DNA of 48,466 nt. Source: Deltaproteobacteria bacterium RIFOXYA12_FULL_58_15. GTDB taxonomy: Bacteria > Myxococcota > XYA12-FULL-58-9. The DNA lies in assembly GCA_001798605.1 (NCBI GenBank), contig MGST01000117.1, positions 1-48,466 on the forward strand. Reading direction: 5' to 3'. Every line of letters starts with the position of its first letter. The first letter of the stretch is position 1. Below, one piece after another: positions 1 to 8,787 of this stretch. The notes beneath the pieces are model-generated. The model saw nothing but the letters and a program-made list of their open reading frames with translations, had not been told where the DNA came from and made no database searches. The position numbers and the translations under genes were made by a program.

Positions 1-1527
1 GCAAACCTGGCCCTCAATGCAGTCGTCGTCAGACCAGCAGAACTGATCGTCAGGTATGCACTCGGCCACACACTGCTCGCCGCAGTACTCACCGGCGGCA
101 CAGGTACCGTAGAAGCAGTAGGCTTCGCAGTGCTCGCCCTGCTGGCAACGGACGTCGTCGCAGGGGTCTACGTATCGCGGTACACAGACACCTTCGCAAG
201 GAGAGGGTGCCATACAATCGGCAGCGGATCGGCCCTCGCCGTCGGTGCAATCCACAGGCTCGCCTTCGTAGCACCACATCTCACAGGTGAAATCGGGTTC
301 GCAGTCCTCATCGCTGTAGCAAATCTCGGGATCGTCAACACACAGGGGATAACAATCCCCGCAGTAATCGCCTTCCGCGCAGTTGGACCAGTCGCAAGAG
401 AGTTCGCAGTGCTGGCCGTCCTCGCAGTCCACATCCTCACAGGGATCTACGTATTGCGGTACGCAGACGCCTTCGCAGGGGTACGGTGCCATGCAATCGG
501 CGGCGAATCGGCCCGCGCCGTCGGTGCAATCCACAGGCTCGCCTTCGTAACACAACATCTCACAGGTGAAACCGGGTTCGCAGTCCTCATCGCCGTAGCA
601 AATCTCGGGATCGGACACGCACACCGGCTGACAACCACCGCAGTCTTCACCCTCATCACACCGAGCTTCGATGTCGTCAGCCGCAGCGACATCCCAACAG
701 ATGACTTCGCAATGAGCGCCCTGGTCGCAGCGGAAATTCTGGCAGGGGTCCTCGAACCGTGGCATGCAGATACCGTCGCATGCGGGCATGGGGGAATCCC
801 CTCCCCCCCCACACAGACCGTCGTAGCAGCGAGAACCGTCGAAGCAATCTGCATCCGTGGCGCACTCAACCTCTCGGACCGCATCACCACAAAAAGACTC
901 ACAATACATATCACTTGGGCAATCGCCGTCATCCCAGCAGCCGACCTGGCGGGGAACACAGGAACCGTAATCTCCCCAATCGCCGCTCGCGGCATAAACG
1001 CACATAAAGCCTGGAGGACAGTCGCCGTCATCGCCGCAGCCTGGTTGATAATGGCATTGCCCCTCGACACAGAAGCCGGACTGACCGTCATTGTCCTGGC
1101 AATCAGCGTCTGTGCGGCACACGGGATCGGTGTCGGTGACTTCGCAGGTGGAGAAGATCACCTCACCTTCAACGTAGGCGCAAACAACGCAGTCGGGATC
1201 GGGCAAGGTCACGAGCACGCAACCAATGCTGGTGTCCTTGCACCCCTGGTCGATGGCTTCGCCTTCAGCGGTGATGCAACGCTCGCAGGTGTTACCCGTC
1301 GCTTCATTGATGTCGACCTCGATGACGGCGCAGGCACCATCATAGGGAAGGGTTTTGCACTCCCCGGCGGCATTGCAATACTCGAGGTTGCCGTCCTCAA
1401 GACGAGTAAGCTTAAGGGTAGTCTTCTTGTCCTGGGGATTTTGCTCTGGGGGCGCTGCGTCCAGTCCACAGGCACAAAGGCCCAACGTACACACCCCAAG
1501 AACCATCTTCGATATCGTATTCAACAT
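1..1527 (-). CDS. Cysteine-rich lipoprotein with tandem repeats (3' end outside window)
   Basis: An uninterrupted minus-strand frame runs from ATG at 1527 off the left edge (509 codons seen). AGGAGA lies 7 bases upstream of the ATG. The N-terminus is a lipoprotein signal with lipobox LCAC (Cys20), so the protein is probably anchored in the outer membrane. After a proline-containing linker come many short modules of the type C-x(3-5)-D-x-D-C-x-x-G-x-x-C, including DDGDCPPGFMC and SDEDCEPDFTCEM, which suggests a disulfide-stabilised extracellular stalk. The distal part contains a near-identical 93-residue duplication. Such modules are common in secreted proteins of Myxococcota-like bacteria; the function is unknown. 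A large plus-strand frame over the same DNA (130-1806) is a shadow: it has no domain, whereas this frame has signal peptide, SD and patterned cysteines. Confidence 0.85.
   Translation of the reverse strand, partial: MLNTISKMVLGVCTLGLCACGLDAAPPEQNPQDKKTTLKLTRLEDGNLEYCNAAGECKTLPYDGACAVIEVDINEATGNTCERCITAEGEAIDQGCKDTSIGCVLVTLPDPDCVVCAYVEGEVIFSTCEVTDTDPVCRTDADCQDNDGQSGFCVEGQCHYQPGCGDDGDCPPGFMCVYAASGDWGDYGSCVPRQVGCWDDGDCPSDMYCESFCGDAVREVECATDADCFDGSRCYDGLCGGGGDSPMPACDGICMPRFEDPCQNFRCDQGAHCEVICWDVAAADDIEARCDEGEDCGGCQPVCVSDPEICYGDEDCEPGFTCEMLCYEGEPVDCTDGAGRFAADCMAPYPCEGVCVPQYVDPCEDVDCEDGQHCELSCDWSNCAEGDYCGDCYPLCVDDPEICYSDEDCEPDFTCEMWCYEGEPVDCTDGEGRSAADCMAPSPCEGVCVPRYVDPCDDVRCQQGEHCEAYCFYGTCAAGEYCGEQCVAECIPDDQFCWSDDDCIEGQVC
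161..654 (-). repeat. Tandem 279-bp duplication inside the cysteine-rich lipoprotein gene
   Basis: Bases from about 161 to 375 recur from about 440 to 654 with an offset of exactly 279 bases (93 codons) and only scattered substitutions. For example, the GTCGGTGCAATCCACAGGCT stretch occurs at 241 and again at 520. The unit encodes a DPEICY...CEMxCYEGEPVDCTDG...CEGVCVP module. A third, more divergent copy lies around 720-790. Confidence 0.8.
803..810. repeat. C8 homopolymer tract within the cysteine-rich lipoprotein gene
   Basis: Eight consecutive C on the plus strand, read as G8 in the gene and encoding a Gly-Gly-Gly stretch. A one-base slip here would frameshift the lipoprotein. The tract is short, so hypermutability is only possible. 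Confidence 0.6.
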
Positions 1528-1584
1528 TGGGTCGTCTCCTTTTGGCAATCCCATGTTCATTGCGCGAGTCATTGCGACCCCTTA

Positions 1585-1600
1585 TGCTGGTTTCGTGCCA
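1585..1600 (-). promoter_or_regulatory. Candidate sigma-54 promoter for the cysteine-rich lipoprotein
   Basis: Read on the minus strand, TGGCACGAAACCAGCA matches the sigma-54 consensus TGGCACG-N4-TTGCW at the -24 element and the essential -12 GC. The two T's before the GC are replaced by CA. It would start transcription about 45 bases before the ATG at 1527. The 1528-1799 gap holds nothing else I recognise. Confidence 0.35.
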
Positions 1601-1799
1601 ACGCAAATGCTTATTATTTCAGCATGTTACGGGTGACCCATTGTCAACGGCAGGCATCAACGGCTGTCGACTCGAGACCTCACTCGAGGACATACCGCGG
1701 CAATGCCCGATGCGCGTTTGTTCTGTTCAACGATATCCATGCCATGTATGAACAGCGACGTTGGCGAGTGGGCCGAACGCCGTCAGCTGGAGTGGTAAT

Positions 1800-4217
1800 G
1801 TGGTGAAGCTGCAACTCGAGCTTTTGGCCCCGGCGGGTGACGACGAGTGCTTGCGAGCTGCAGTGGCCGCCGGTGCAGACGCGGTCTATTTTGGTCTCAC
1901 CGCAGGATTCAACGCCCGTGCCAAAGCCACCAACATCCCGGTCGAAACGCTCGGTGACACTTTCGCCTTTTTGCACGGAGCGGGAGTGCGCGGCTACGTC
2001 ACACTCAATACGTTGCTCTTCGACGACGAGCTCATGACGGCCCGTGACCTCGTGTGCAAAGTGGCGCAAGCAGGAGCCGACGCTGTCATCGTGCAAGATC
2101 TCGGGCTCGCTCGCCTTTGTCACACGCTCGTGCCAAACCTGCCTTTGCACGCTTCTACACAAATGACCGTGAGCTCACCCGAAGCCGCACGATTCGTAGC
2201 TGAGCTCGGCGTCTCGCGGGTCGTTCTACCGCGCGAGCTCTCGCTTGCTGAGATCGACAGGTTTCGCACAACGGTGCCAGTCGAGCTCGAGTGTTTTGTG
2301 CACGGAGCCCTGTGCATCTCTTACAGCGGTCAGTGTCTGGCGAGCGCCGCCGGGAATGGGCGCTCCGCCAATCGTGGTTTGTGCGCCCAACCCTGTCGCA
2401 TGGCCTATGGTCTGCAAATCGATGGCAAACCCACGCATCTCGGCCAAGAACGTTACCTTCTCGCCCCCAAGGATCTCGCAGCCTACGATCGCGTGCAGGC
2501 TCTGGCGCAAGCCGGTGTCTGCTCCTTCAAGATCGAAGGTCGTTACAAGGGACCGGACTACGTTACCGCGGCAGTGGAGAAGTACCGCAAGGTCATTGAT
2601 GCCGTAGAAGAAGGACTCACCGATTCCGTTCTCACTCGCGCCGACGTGGAGGATCTTGCCTTCACCTTCAATCGCGGTTTCACCCACGGCTGGTTGGACG
2701 GTCCCAACCACCAGCAGCTGTGTCACGGTCTTTACCCCGGACACCGCGGTCTGTTGGTCGGCACGGTCGAGTCGGTACGTGGCTTTTCGGTGTTTGTTCG
2801 ACCGGTGCCTGATGCTCCCGAGCTTCGACCGGGGGATTGGATGCTGTTCGGCCAGGGAGATCCAGAAGGAGACGAGCCACGCGGTGGCATCTTCTCCATG
2901 GGGCCCGAGCGAGACGGCCTGTGGGATATCCGCTTCGGCGACCCCGGACCTAACCTCGCCCTGGTCAAACCCGGCAATGAACTGTGGAAATCCCATGACA
3001 GCGCCATCAAACGCCGTCTGAAGAAGGTGGCCGAAACGAAGCGCCGCATAACCATCCGGTTGAAGGTGACTGGGCGCGAGGGCTCGCCACTTGCAGTGTC
3101 AGCGGACGATGAACTAGGACGGACTGCCACCGTCGAGAGTGATCAACTGCTCTGCGCCGCCCATGGTAGAGGACTCACCCCTGCCATATTGACCGAGAAG
3201 CTTGCCGCCTTCGGCGCAACGCAATTCGAGCTGCATTCTCTCGACTTCCGAGTCGAAGGCTCGGTCGGCATCAGCCCCGCATCAATCAAACGCCTGCGTC
3301 GCGCTCTCGTCACGGCGCTCGAAGCGCAAGGGATCCCGTCGCCCACGTACGAAGTGCATCAAATAGATTCCGTGTCGCTCATGCCCGCGCAGACTCGGGC
3401 AGAATCCTCTACCGCGAGTGAAGGTGCGTCCTCCCCGGCGATTGTGCCTCTTTGCCGCTCGCCTCAGCAGGTCGAGGCCGTTCTTCAATGTAGCACGAAG
3501 GAGCTCTATCTCGATCTCCCCGATCTCTCATCGACCACGAGGGCCGTCGAGCTCTGTCGCCATCATGGCGCGTGCGTACTCTTGGCAACACCACGAATCC
3601 ACAAGCCGGGCGACGAGGAATCTTTGCGACGCCTGGCGAGTCTTGGACCGGATGGACTTCTCGTGCGCTGCCTCGGCGCCCTCGGCTGGTGCCGCAGCGA
3701 AGCACCGGGGCTTTCGTTGCGAGGTGATTTTTCGCTGAACGTCGCCAACAGTCTGACCGCGCAACTTTTTCTCGAGCAAGGTCTCGTAAGTCTGACTTTG
3801 TCGTACGACCTCGAGCCGAGACAGCTCGCGGCCTTGATCAATGACCTCCCCGCCGGCGCTGTCGAGGTGCCACTGCGATGGCGCGTTCCTCTTTTTCATA
3901 CCGAGTACTGTCTCTTTGCCAAGCATCTGTCAGGTGGACACACGAAGCGCGACTGCGGCCACCCATGCCGGCGGCAAACCCTGGCCCTGCTCGACCATCG
4001 CGGTCGCGCGCTATCAGTGCTGGCGGATTCTTCGTGCCGCAATACGGTCTTCGACCGTGACCCCCAGGTGATGCCCGCCCGCGATCTGACGTCGTTTCGG
4101 GCACAACGGTTCCGAGTGGAGCTCATCGACGAGGACGGGCCGGCGACGAAGAGCCTGCTCGAACAATGTCAAAGAGACTTGGCCAGCAAGCGCAGTGGCG
4201 AAACTCACTCAGACTGA
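1800..4217 (+). CDS. Long U32 family 'peptidase' (RlhA/DUF3656 type)
   Basis: An 805-residue cytoplasmic protein of the U32 family. The N-terminal TIM-barrel-like part opens with LELLAPAGD and AGADAVYFGL. The U32 signature follows around residues 163-199, with Cys172, Cys179, Cys195 and Cys199 in the pattern ECFVHGALC...SGQC...GLCAQPC. In characterised relatives these cysteines bind an Fe-S cluster; E. coli RlhA uses such a protein to hydroxylate C2501 of 23S rRNA. A second cysteine set (704, 719, 723, 746; CGHPC and DSSCRNTVFD) lies in the C-terminal extension found in long members. The start is uncertain: GTG at 1800 or 1803 follows GGAG at 1789-1792, while an upstream TTG at 1761 has no SD and adds non-conserved residues. 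rRNA/tRNA modification is more likely than proteolysis; the exact substrate cannot be read from sequence. Confidence 0.9.
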   Translation: MVKLQLELLAPAGDDECLRAAVAAGADAVYFGLTAGFNARAKATNIPVETLGDTFAFLHGAGVRGYVTLNTLLFDDELMTARDLVCKVAQAGADAVIVQDLGLARLCHTLVPNLPLHASTQMTVSSPEAARFVAELGVSRVVLPRELSLAEIDRFRTTVPVELECFVHGALCISYSGQCLASAAGNGRSANRGLCAQPCRMAYGLQIDGKPTHLGQERYLLAPKDLAAYDRVQALAQAGVCSFKIEGRYKGPDYVTAAVEKYRKVIDAVEEGLTDSVLTRADVEDLAFTFNRGFTHGWLDGPNHQQLCHGLYPGHRGLLVGTVESVRGFSVFVRPVPDAPELRPGDWMLFGQGDPEGDEPRGGIFSMGPERDGLWDIRFGDPGPNLALVKPGNELWKSHDSAIKRRLKKVAETKRRITIRLKVTGREGSPLAVSADDELGRTATVESDQLLCAAHGRGLTPAILTEKLAAFGATQFELHSLDFRVEGSVGISPASIKRLRRALVTALEAQGIPSPTYEVHQIDSVSLMPAQTRAESSTASEGASSPAIVPLCRSPQQVEAVLQCSTKELYLDLPDLSSTTRAVELCRHHGACVLLATPRIHKPGDEESLRRLASLGPDGLLVRCLGALGWCRSEAPGLSLRGDFSLNVANSLTAQLFLEQGLVSLTLSYDLEPRQLAALINDLPAGAVEVPLRWRVPLFHTEYCLFAKHLSGGHTKRDCGHPCRRQTLALLDHRGRALSVLADSSCRNTVFDRDPQVMPARDLTSFRAQRFRVELIDEDGPATKSLLEQCQRDLASKRSGETHSD

Positions 4218-4297
4218 AGACGTGCTCATCACCGAAATCTGTTTTGTCTCGTCCCATTTCATGTATGGTGTCGGCCAATTGCCGATGGGAGGCTCTG

Positions 4298-5296
4298 ATG
4301 AGCTCATTTGATCCGTTTTCGGATGCAAAAAAACAGGCTGGCGACGCACAGAAGTTTGCCCGCGAGAACAAGAAACCACTCATTGGGCTGTTGGTGGCCG
4401 TCGTTGCAGTGGGCGGGCTCTGGTCGTCCTATTACCAGGTGGAACCCGATGAGCTCGGGGTGGTGATGCGCTTTGGCAAGCATATCGGTAACACCGAGCC
4501 GGGCCCCCACTTCAAGATCCCCTTCGGCATCGACGCAGTCGCAAAGGTTCCCGTAGGGCGTCAGCTGCAGGAGGAGTTTGGTTTTCGCACCACGCGCTCC
4601 GACATTCGCTCCGAGTTTGCCCGCGACAACCGCACCCTGGACGAAGCGATCATGCTCACTGGCGATCGCAACGTCGCAAACGTCGAGTGGGTGGTCCAAT
4701 ACAAGATCAGAAACCCGGAGAAATATCTTTTCAATTTCCGCCACGTGGAGAAAACCCTGCGACTGATGGCCGAGGCAACCATGCGCTCTGTGGTAGGCGA
4801 TCACTCCATCGACGAGATCCTCACCACCGGCCGCGCAGAAGTCGAGCAGATAGCCCGGGCACAGCTCGTCAAGATGAGTGAGCTCTACGACACCGGTCTC
4901 GCCATCGAGCTCATCAACCTCAAAAACGTCAACGTCCCGCCCAAGGTGCAACCCGCCCTGCGCGAGGTCGAAGCCGCCAAGCAAGAGCGCGACCGCATGG
5001 TCAACGAGGCAGAGACCGAATACAACAAGATCATTCCCCGAGCCGATGGCCGAGCCAAGCAATCCGTCGAGTCCGCGAGTGGCTATGCCATCGAGCGGGT
5101 CAAGCGCGCCGAGGGTGACGCCAATCGCTTCCGCGCCCTGGTCACAGAATATCGCAAGGCACCCGCGGTCACTCGCACCCGTTTGTACATCGAGGGCATG
5201 AGCAAGATTCTGCCCAAGGCCAAACGCAAGGTCATCGTTGATGCCAAGACTCAAGGACTTGTTCCCCTACTCAACATGAGCGGAGTTCAGCCATGA
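4298..5296 (+). CDS. hflK: HflK, SPFH-domain membrane protease regulator
   Basis: 332 residues. A short cytoplasmic leader (SFDPFSDAKK) is followed by a single transmembrane segment at about residues 27-45 and then an SPFH/band-7 domain beginning VEPDELGVVMRFGKH. A Glu/Ala-rich helical region (REVEAAKQERDRMVNEAE) follows, as in HflK. With HflC it forms a large periplasmic-side membrane cage around FtsH in E. coli and modulates its proteolysis. It is shorter than the about 419-residue E. coli protein because the Gly-rich N-terminus is missing. GGGAGG at 4287-4292 supports the ATG at 4298. The last four bases (ATGA) overlap the hflC start, so the pair is translationally coupled. The U32 gene ends 80 bases upstream. 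Confidence 0.93.
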   Translation: MSSFDPFSDAKKQAGDAQKFARENKKPLIGLLVAVVAVGGLWSSYYQVEPDELGVVMRFGKHIGNTEPGPHFKIPFGIDAVAKVPVGRQLQEEFGFRTTRSDIRSEFARDNRTLDEAIMLTGDRNVANVEWVVQYKIRNPEKYLFNFRHVEKTLRLMAEATMRSVVGDHSIDEILTTGRAEVEQIARAQLVKMSELYDTGLAIELINLKNVNVPPKVQPALREVEAAKQERDRMVNEAETEYNKIIPRADGRAKQSVESASGYAIERVKRAEGDANRFRALVTEYRKAPAVTRTRLYIEGMSKILPKAKRKVIVDAKTQGLVPLLNMSGVQP

Positions 5297-6237
5297 AGCC
5301 CGTCATTGCTCTGGTCGTTCTGATCCTTGCTCTCGGGATCCTCAGGAGTTCGGCCTATGTCGTCTCCGAGATGGACCAAGTCATCATCACCGAATTCGGC
5401 CGGCCCATCGGCGATCCCGTGACCGACGCTGGACTGCACTGGAAATGGCCACTGGTGCAAAAGGTCAACACCTTCGACAAACGTTGGCTCGAGTGGGATG
5501 GCGAGTCCGATGAAATGCCGACTCGGGAAAAGACTCTCATTTACGTCGACACCTACGCCCGTTGGCGCATCGCCGACCCCTTGAAGTTCTTCACCGCGAC
5601 CAAAGGCATCGAGTCTATCGCCCAATCCCGCCTGGATGGCATCATCGACGCCGCCACCCGCAACACCGTGGCAAGCTACGATCTCATCGAAGTTGTGCGC
5701 ACCTCCAATCGCGAGTTCCAGGTCACCGAGGAGGCCCAACAATTCGAGCTCGCCATGGAAGAGGCGAAGCAGCCCAAGATCATCAAAGGTCGAGATGCGA
5801 TCACAGCCCTGATCATCGAGAATGCCGCCACCAAAGCCAAGGAGCAGCTCGGCATTGAGATCAAAGACGTCCAATTCCAACGGGTCAACTACACCAAGTC
5901 GGTCCAAGAGAAAGTCTTTGACCGCATGATCTCCGAACGCCAACGCATCGCCGAAGGATACCGCTCACAGGGTGAAGGCATGAGCGCTGAAATTCTCGGC
6001 AAAAAAGATCGTGAGCTCAAGCGTATCGAGTCGGACGCCTACCTCACTGTGCAGAACATCATGGGCAAGGCTGACGCCACCGCCACCAAACTTTATGCCG
6101 ACGCATACAACCTCGAGCCCGAGTTGTTCCGTCTGCTCAAGAGCCTAGAGAGCTATGAGCAGACCATCGACGAAGACTCATGGGTCATCTTGTCCACCGA
6201 CTCCGACTACCTCGAACCCCTGGTCAAGAGTCGTTAG
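5293..6237 (+). CDS. hflC: HflC, SPFH-domain partner of HflK
   Basis: 314 residues. An N-terminal transmembrane helix (about residues 4-22, PVIALVVLILALGIL) is followed by an SPFH domain starting VVSEMDQVIITEFGRP and the HflC-type GLHWKWP and VDTYARWRI stretches. The long helical segment includes SERQRIAEGYRSQGEG, a hallmark of HflC. It assembles with HflK in the inner membrane as an FtsH modulator. The start overlaps the hflK stop by four bases, with GGAG nine bases upstream. Length is close to the family norm. Four secreted lipoprotein genes follow on the same strand; whether they are co-transcribed is not evident from sequence. Confidence 0.93.
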   Translation: MKPVIALVVLILALGILRSSAYVVSEMDQVIITEFGRPIGDPVTDAGLHWKWPLVQKVNTFDKRWLEWDGESDEMPTREKTLIYVDTYARWRIADPLKFFTATKGIESIAQSRLDGIIDAATRNTVASYDLIEVVRTSNREFQVTEEAQQFELAMEEAKQPKIIKGRDAITALIIENAATKAKEQLGIEIKDVQFQRVNYTKSVQEKVFDRMISERQRIAEGYRSQGEGMSAEILGKKDRELKRIESDAYLTVQNIMGKADATATKLYADAYNLEPELFRLLKSLESYEQTIDEDSWVILSTDSDYLEPLVKSR

Positions 6238-6257
6238 CTCACATTCAGGGAGGATCC

Positions 6258-6683
6258 ATGGTTCGTTGTGTTTATCGACTTGTGCTGCCACTGCTCATTG
6301 CATCAACTTGGGCGTGTGGTGATTCTGATGCTACGCCCGAGCTGTCAAACCTATCGGTGGAGATCATCATTGCAGCCAGTGGGACACCGGTGGAAAAGGC
6401 CACCCGTGGCGAGTCGACCAAGCTCACGGGCACCATCGACTTCGTCGACGCTGACGGCGACCTCAAGACCCTCCTCATTAGTTTTCTCACCCCCAACGGA
6501 ATCGAGCAGGTGGTCGACACGCCAATCGCTGGTGTCGAAGGTCTGGATAAGGGCTCGATCACCGTCGGACCGACCTTCACGCCTTTGATTGTCGGCCCTC
6601 ATGAGTTTGAATTCTGGGTCACAGACAAAGCTGACAATGAGTCAAATCACCTGAGCATAACAGTGCAAGTTCAAGATCCGTAA
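6258..6683 (+). CDS. Small predicted lipoprotein, Ig-like
   Basis: 141 residues with start ATG at 6258 behind a strong AGGGAGGA (6247-6254). The first 20 residues form a signal peptide ending STWACGD, an acceptable but not ideal lipobox with Cys20. The mature part looks like one beta-sandwich domain: a SNLSVEIIIAASG strand, a DADGDLKTL loop typical of PKD/cadherin-like calcium sites, and the ending VGPHEFEFWVTDKADNES. Probably exported and lipid-anchored; I do not recognise a specific family. It lies 20 bases after hflC and is the first of four consecutive secreted proteins. Confidence 0.75.
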   Translation: MVRCVYRLVLPLLIASTWACGDSDATPELSNLSVEIIIAASGTPVEKATRGESTKLTGTIDFVDADGDLKTLLISFLTPNGIEQVVDTPIAGVEGLDKGSITVGPTFTPLIVGPHEFEFWVTDKADNESNHLSITVQVQDP

Positions 6684-6798
6684 CTCCACAAGACGATCTG
6701 TAACACCACAAGGGATTGGCGGTCTGCGCAGTTGGAAGTGTTGTAGTGGGACCAACCGATTGGTAGGATTGCAAAGATTTCAAGTAGGGGGTCGCTCA

Positions 6799-7188
6799 AT
6801 GATATCTGGTTTGCGCTGCTGCGTTTTTTCCACGTTTGTCCTGACGATGGCTGCGTCTCTCAGTACTGGTTGTGGCGATCCGATCGAGGAAGCCGCCGAC
6901 GTTGCCAAAGCTTGTGGGGACCAACCCTGTCCGGCGGGCACCTCTCCCAAAGAGCTGCGTGAGGTCCAAGGTAGCTTCGAAATTGGCGTTGGCGGCAGCG
7001 GCGACCTGACCGGCTACAGCGCAGAAGGCACATTCAGCCGTTTTGGCGAAGGCAGTTGTGAATACGCCTGCCAGGTCATTCAACCTTGTCCCGATACGAC
7101 CTTCCCGGTGATCACCATGACGTGCTTCACCTGCGGCATGTTCGACGTCGGGTCCGGCACCGTACTCCAGGGTAGCTGCGGTTCATAG
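6799..7188 (+). CDS. Small cysteine-rich predicted lipoprotein
   Basis: 129 residues. ATG at 6799 follows AGGGGG. The N-terminus is a signal peptide (VFSTFVLTMAASL) ending STGCGD, giving a plausible lipidated cysteine near residue 25. The mature domain has a regular cysteine pattern: ACGDQPCPAGTS, then after a Gly-rich stretch GSCEYACQVIQPCP and TCFTC. The same spacing recurs in the N-terminal module of the next gene, so the two are probably paralogous extracellular domains. No known fold or function is recognised. Disulfide bonding in the periplasm or on the surface is likely. Confidence 0.72.
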   Translation: MISGLRCCVFSTFVLTMAASLSTGCGDPIEEAADVAKACGDQPCPAGTSPKELREVQGSFEIGVGGSGDLTGYSAEGTFSRFGEGSCEYACQVIQPCPDTTFPVITMTCFTCGMFDVGSGTVLQGSCGS

Positions 7189-7257
7189 GTCATCGAGCTT
7201 TTGGCCACTTCAAGAGAGTGCGCGGCTCACACGAATTCACGCAAAAGGATGTTGCCC

Positions 7258-8787
7258 ATGTTCAGTATTCGCTGGAGCCGAGTGGGGCTCCTCTGTTTGT
7301 CCGTGGCCTGCGACTCGCCAGAAGCAAGCATTGTCCTAACCGCGGTGAGCACAACCCACACCGCAGCCGCTAACGCATGCGATGGCGTCAACGTCTGCCC
7401 CCAAAACACCAGCCGGGTGGTTCTCACAACGGTGGAAGCTGTTCTGCAAGGCGCGTTCGTCTACACAAAAGAATCCTGCCAGGCCACCTGCATGCCGCAA
7501 CAACGCTGCATATTGCCCTTTGTGCCCGCGGTCACCAACGACGTTTTCACTTGCACTGCCCTCGAGGGTTTCGGCCAGTTCCCCTCGGTGGACGATACCG
7601 ACCTCAGCTTCGCCGAGCGATACCCACCGGCATGTTTTCCCCGTTGGCAAATCCGCGATGATGCTACGGCTGCAACGCGAATTGAAGCCGTACGGGCACT
7701 CGACATTGACGGTGATGACGTCGGTGAGCTCCTGTCCACCTGGGAGAGCACCGACCCCGACGCATGGCATGTAGACGTTTGGCGCAAGGGCACCGAAGGC
7801 TACGCCGTCGACAGCAGCGCAAACGTTCCTGCCTTGTTTGTGGGTGTAACCGACTTCGACCTGGACAGTCGCGATGACATGCTCGCTGTCACCTATGATC
7901 CAGATGCTGAAACTCTGGCCCTTGGCATTTTCTATGGCAGGGCCGATGGCACCCAAGAGATGCAAATCATCGAGACCATCGACTCCTGTGGCGGTGACAC
8001 GGATGACAATCCTCCGCCGCTACATCTCGCTGATTTCAACGGCGATGGTTATGTTGACATTCTTCAGGCGCGCGATGATTGTGCCGACGCCGGTACCGAG
8101 GGAATTTACGTCTGGCCGTCGCTTGATGGCCGTTCTTTCGGCACCGCCGTATTGGCACCACAACCCGACCGCTCCTACGATCCGTGGTTTATTGGCGACG
8201 TGGACGGTGACGGCTCGGCCGACTTCATGCTCCTGAGTCAAACGGTCATGGGTGCCCTCGACATCTATTTTGCCGAGGACGACTTCGCATTCCCAACCAC
8301 CGCCGTGCAATCCACAGGAGCTCAAGCCAATAACGACCTCAAAGGTGCCCACGACTTCGACGGTGATGGTTATGCAGACCTTTGGGCCTCTGCTTGGGAC
8401 TATACCGATCAAGTGTGGACCTTCACCATCTACCGCGGCCATGGCGACGGCGGTTTCACCGACGTCGGATCAATCACACCAGGGGGCTTGGCGGGACCAG
8501 ACGAGTTCAACGACAACCCTTGTAAGATGGTGGCCGCTGGAAAACTGTGGGGTGAGCTCGGCTCGCAGGTCGCGGTCGCTTGCACCCACGTCGACTCGGG
8601 AGATGTTTTCGGTTTCCTCGGCATCGGTGCCGCAGGGGCGACTGAAATCCGATCGCTGCGCAAACCAAAACTGCGATATGGAGCCGGTGTGAGCCCATTT
8701 GATTTCGATGCCGACGGCACAGATGAGCTGGTGGGTGTCTCAGGCGCAGAAGATGCGCGCATCCTCATCATCGGGGGGCAGCAATGA
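7258..8787 (+). CDS. Lipoprotein with VCBS/FG-GAP repeats and N-terminal cysteine module
   Basis: 509 residues. Signal peptide with a weak lipobox (LSVACDS, Cys18). About residues 40-105 form a cysteine module (DGVNVCPQNTS ... SCQATCMPQQRC ... VFTC) matching the preceding small lipoprotein. From about residue 150 on, at least six calcium-binding loops of the VCBS/FG-GAP kind appear: DIDGDDVGE, DFDLDSRDD, DFNGDGYVD, DVDGDGSAD, DFDGDGYAD and DFDADGTDE. These suggest an integrin-alpha-like beta-propeller. ATG 7258 is preferred over 7249 because AAAAGG at 7243-7248 is properly spaced only for the former. The stop overlaps the next start (ATGA). A surface binding or structural role is likely; no enzyme motif is seen. 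Confidence 0.85.
   Translation: MFSIRWSRVGLLCLSVACDSPEASIVLTAVSTTHTAAANACDGVNVCPQNTSRVVLTTVEAVLQGAFVYTKESCQATCMPQQRCILPFVPAVTNDVFTCTALEGFGQFPSVDDTDLSFAERYPPACFPRWQIRDDATAATRIEAVRALDIDGDDVGELLSTWESTDPDAWHVDVWRKGTEGYAVDSSANVPALFVGVTDFDLDSRDDMLAVTYDPDAETLALGIFYGRADGTQEMQIIETIDSCGGDTDDNPPPLHLADFNGDGYVDILQARDDCADAGTEGIYVWPSLDGRSFGTAVLAPQPDRSYDPWFIGDVDGDGSADFMLLSQTVMGALDIYFAEDDFAFPTTAVQSTGAQANNDLKGAHDFDGDGYADLWASAWDYTDQVWTFTIYRGHGDGGFTDVGSITPGGLAGPDEFNDNPCKMVAAGKLWGELGSQVAVACTHVDSGDVFGFLGIGAAGATEIRSLRKPKLRYGAGVSPFDFDADGTDELVGVSGAEDARILIIGGQQ

Noticed and set aside
130-1806. 558-codon plus-strand open frame
   Set aside because: Shadow of the minus-strand Cys-rich lipoprotein gene, which has a signal peptide, SD and ordered cysteines. 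The plus frame shows no domain and would run into the U32 gene start.
4304-5943. Long minus-strand frames opposite hflK and hflC
   Set aside because: High-G+C shadows; the plus frames encode clear SPFH proteins.
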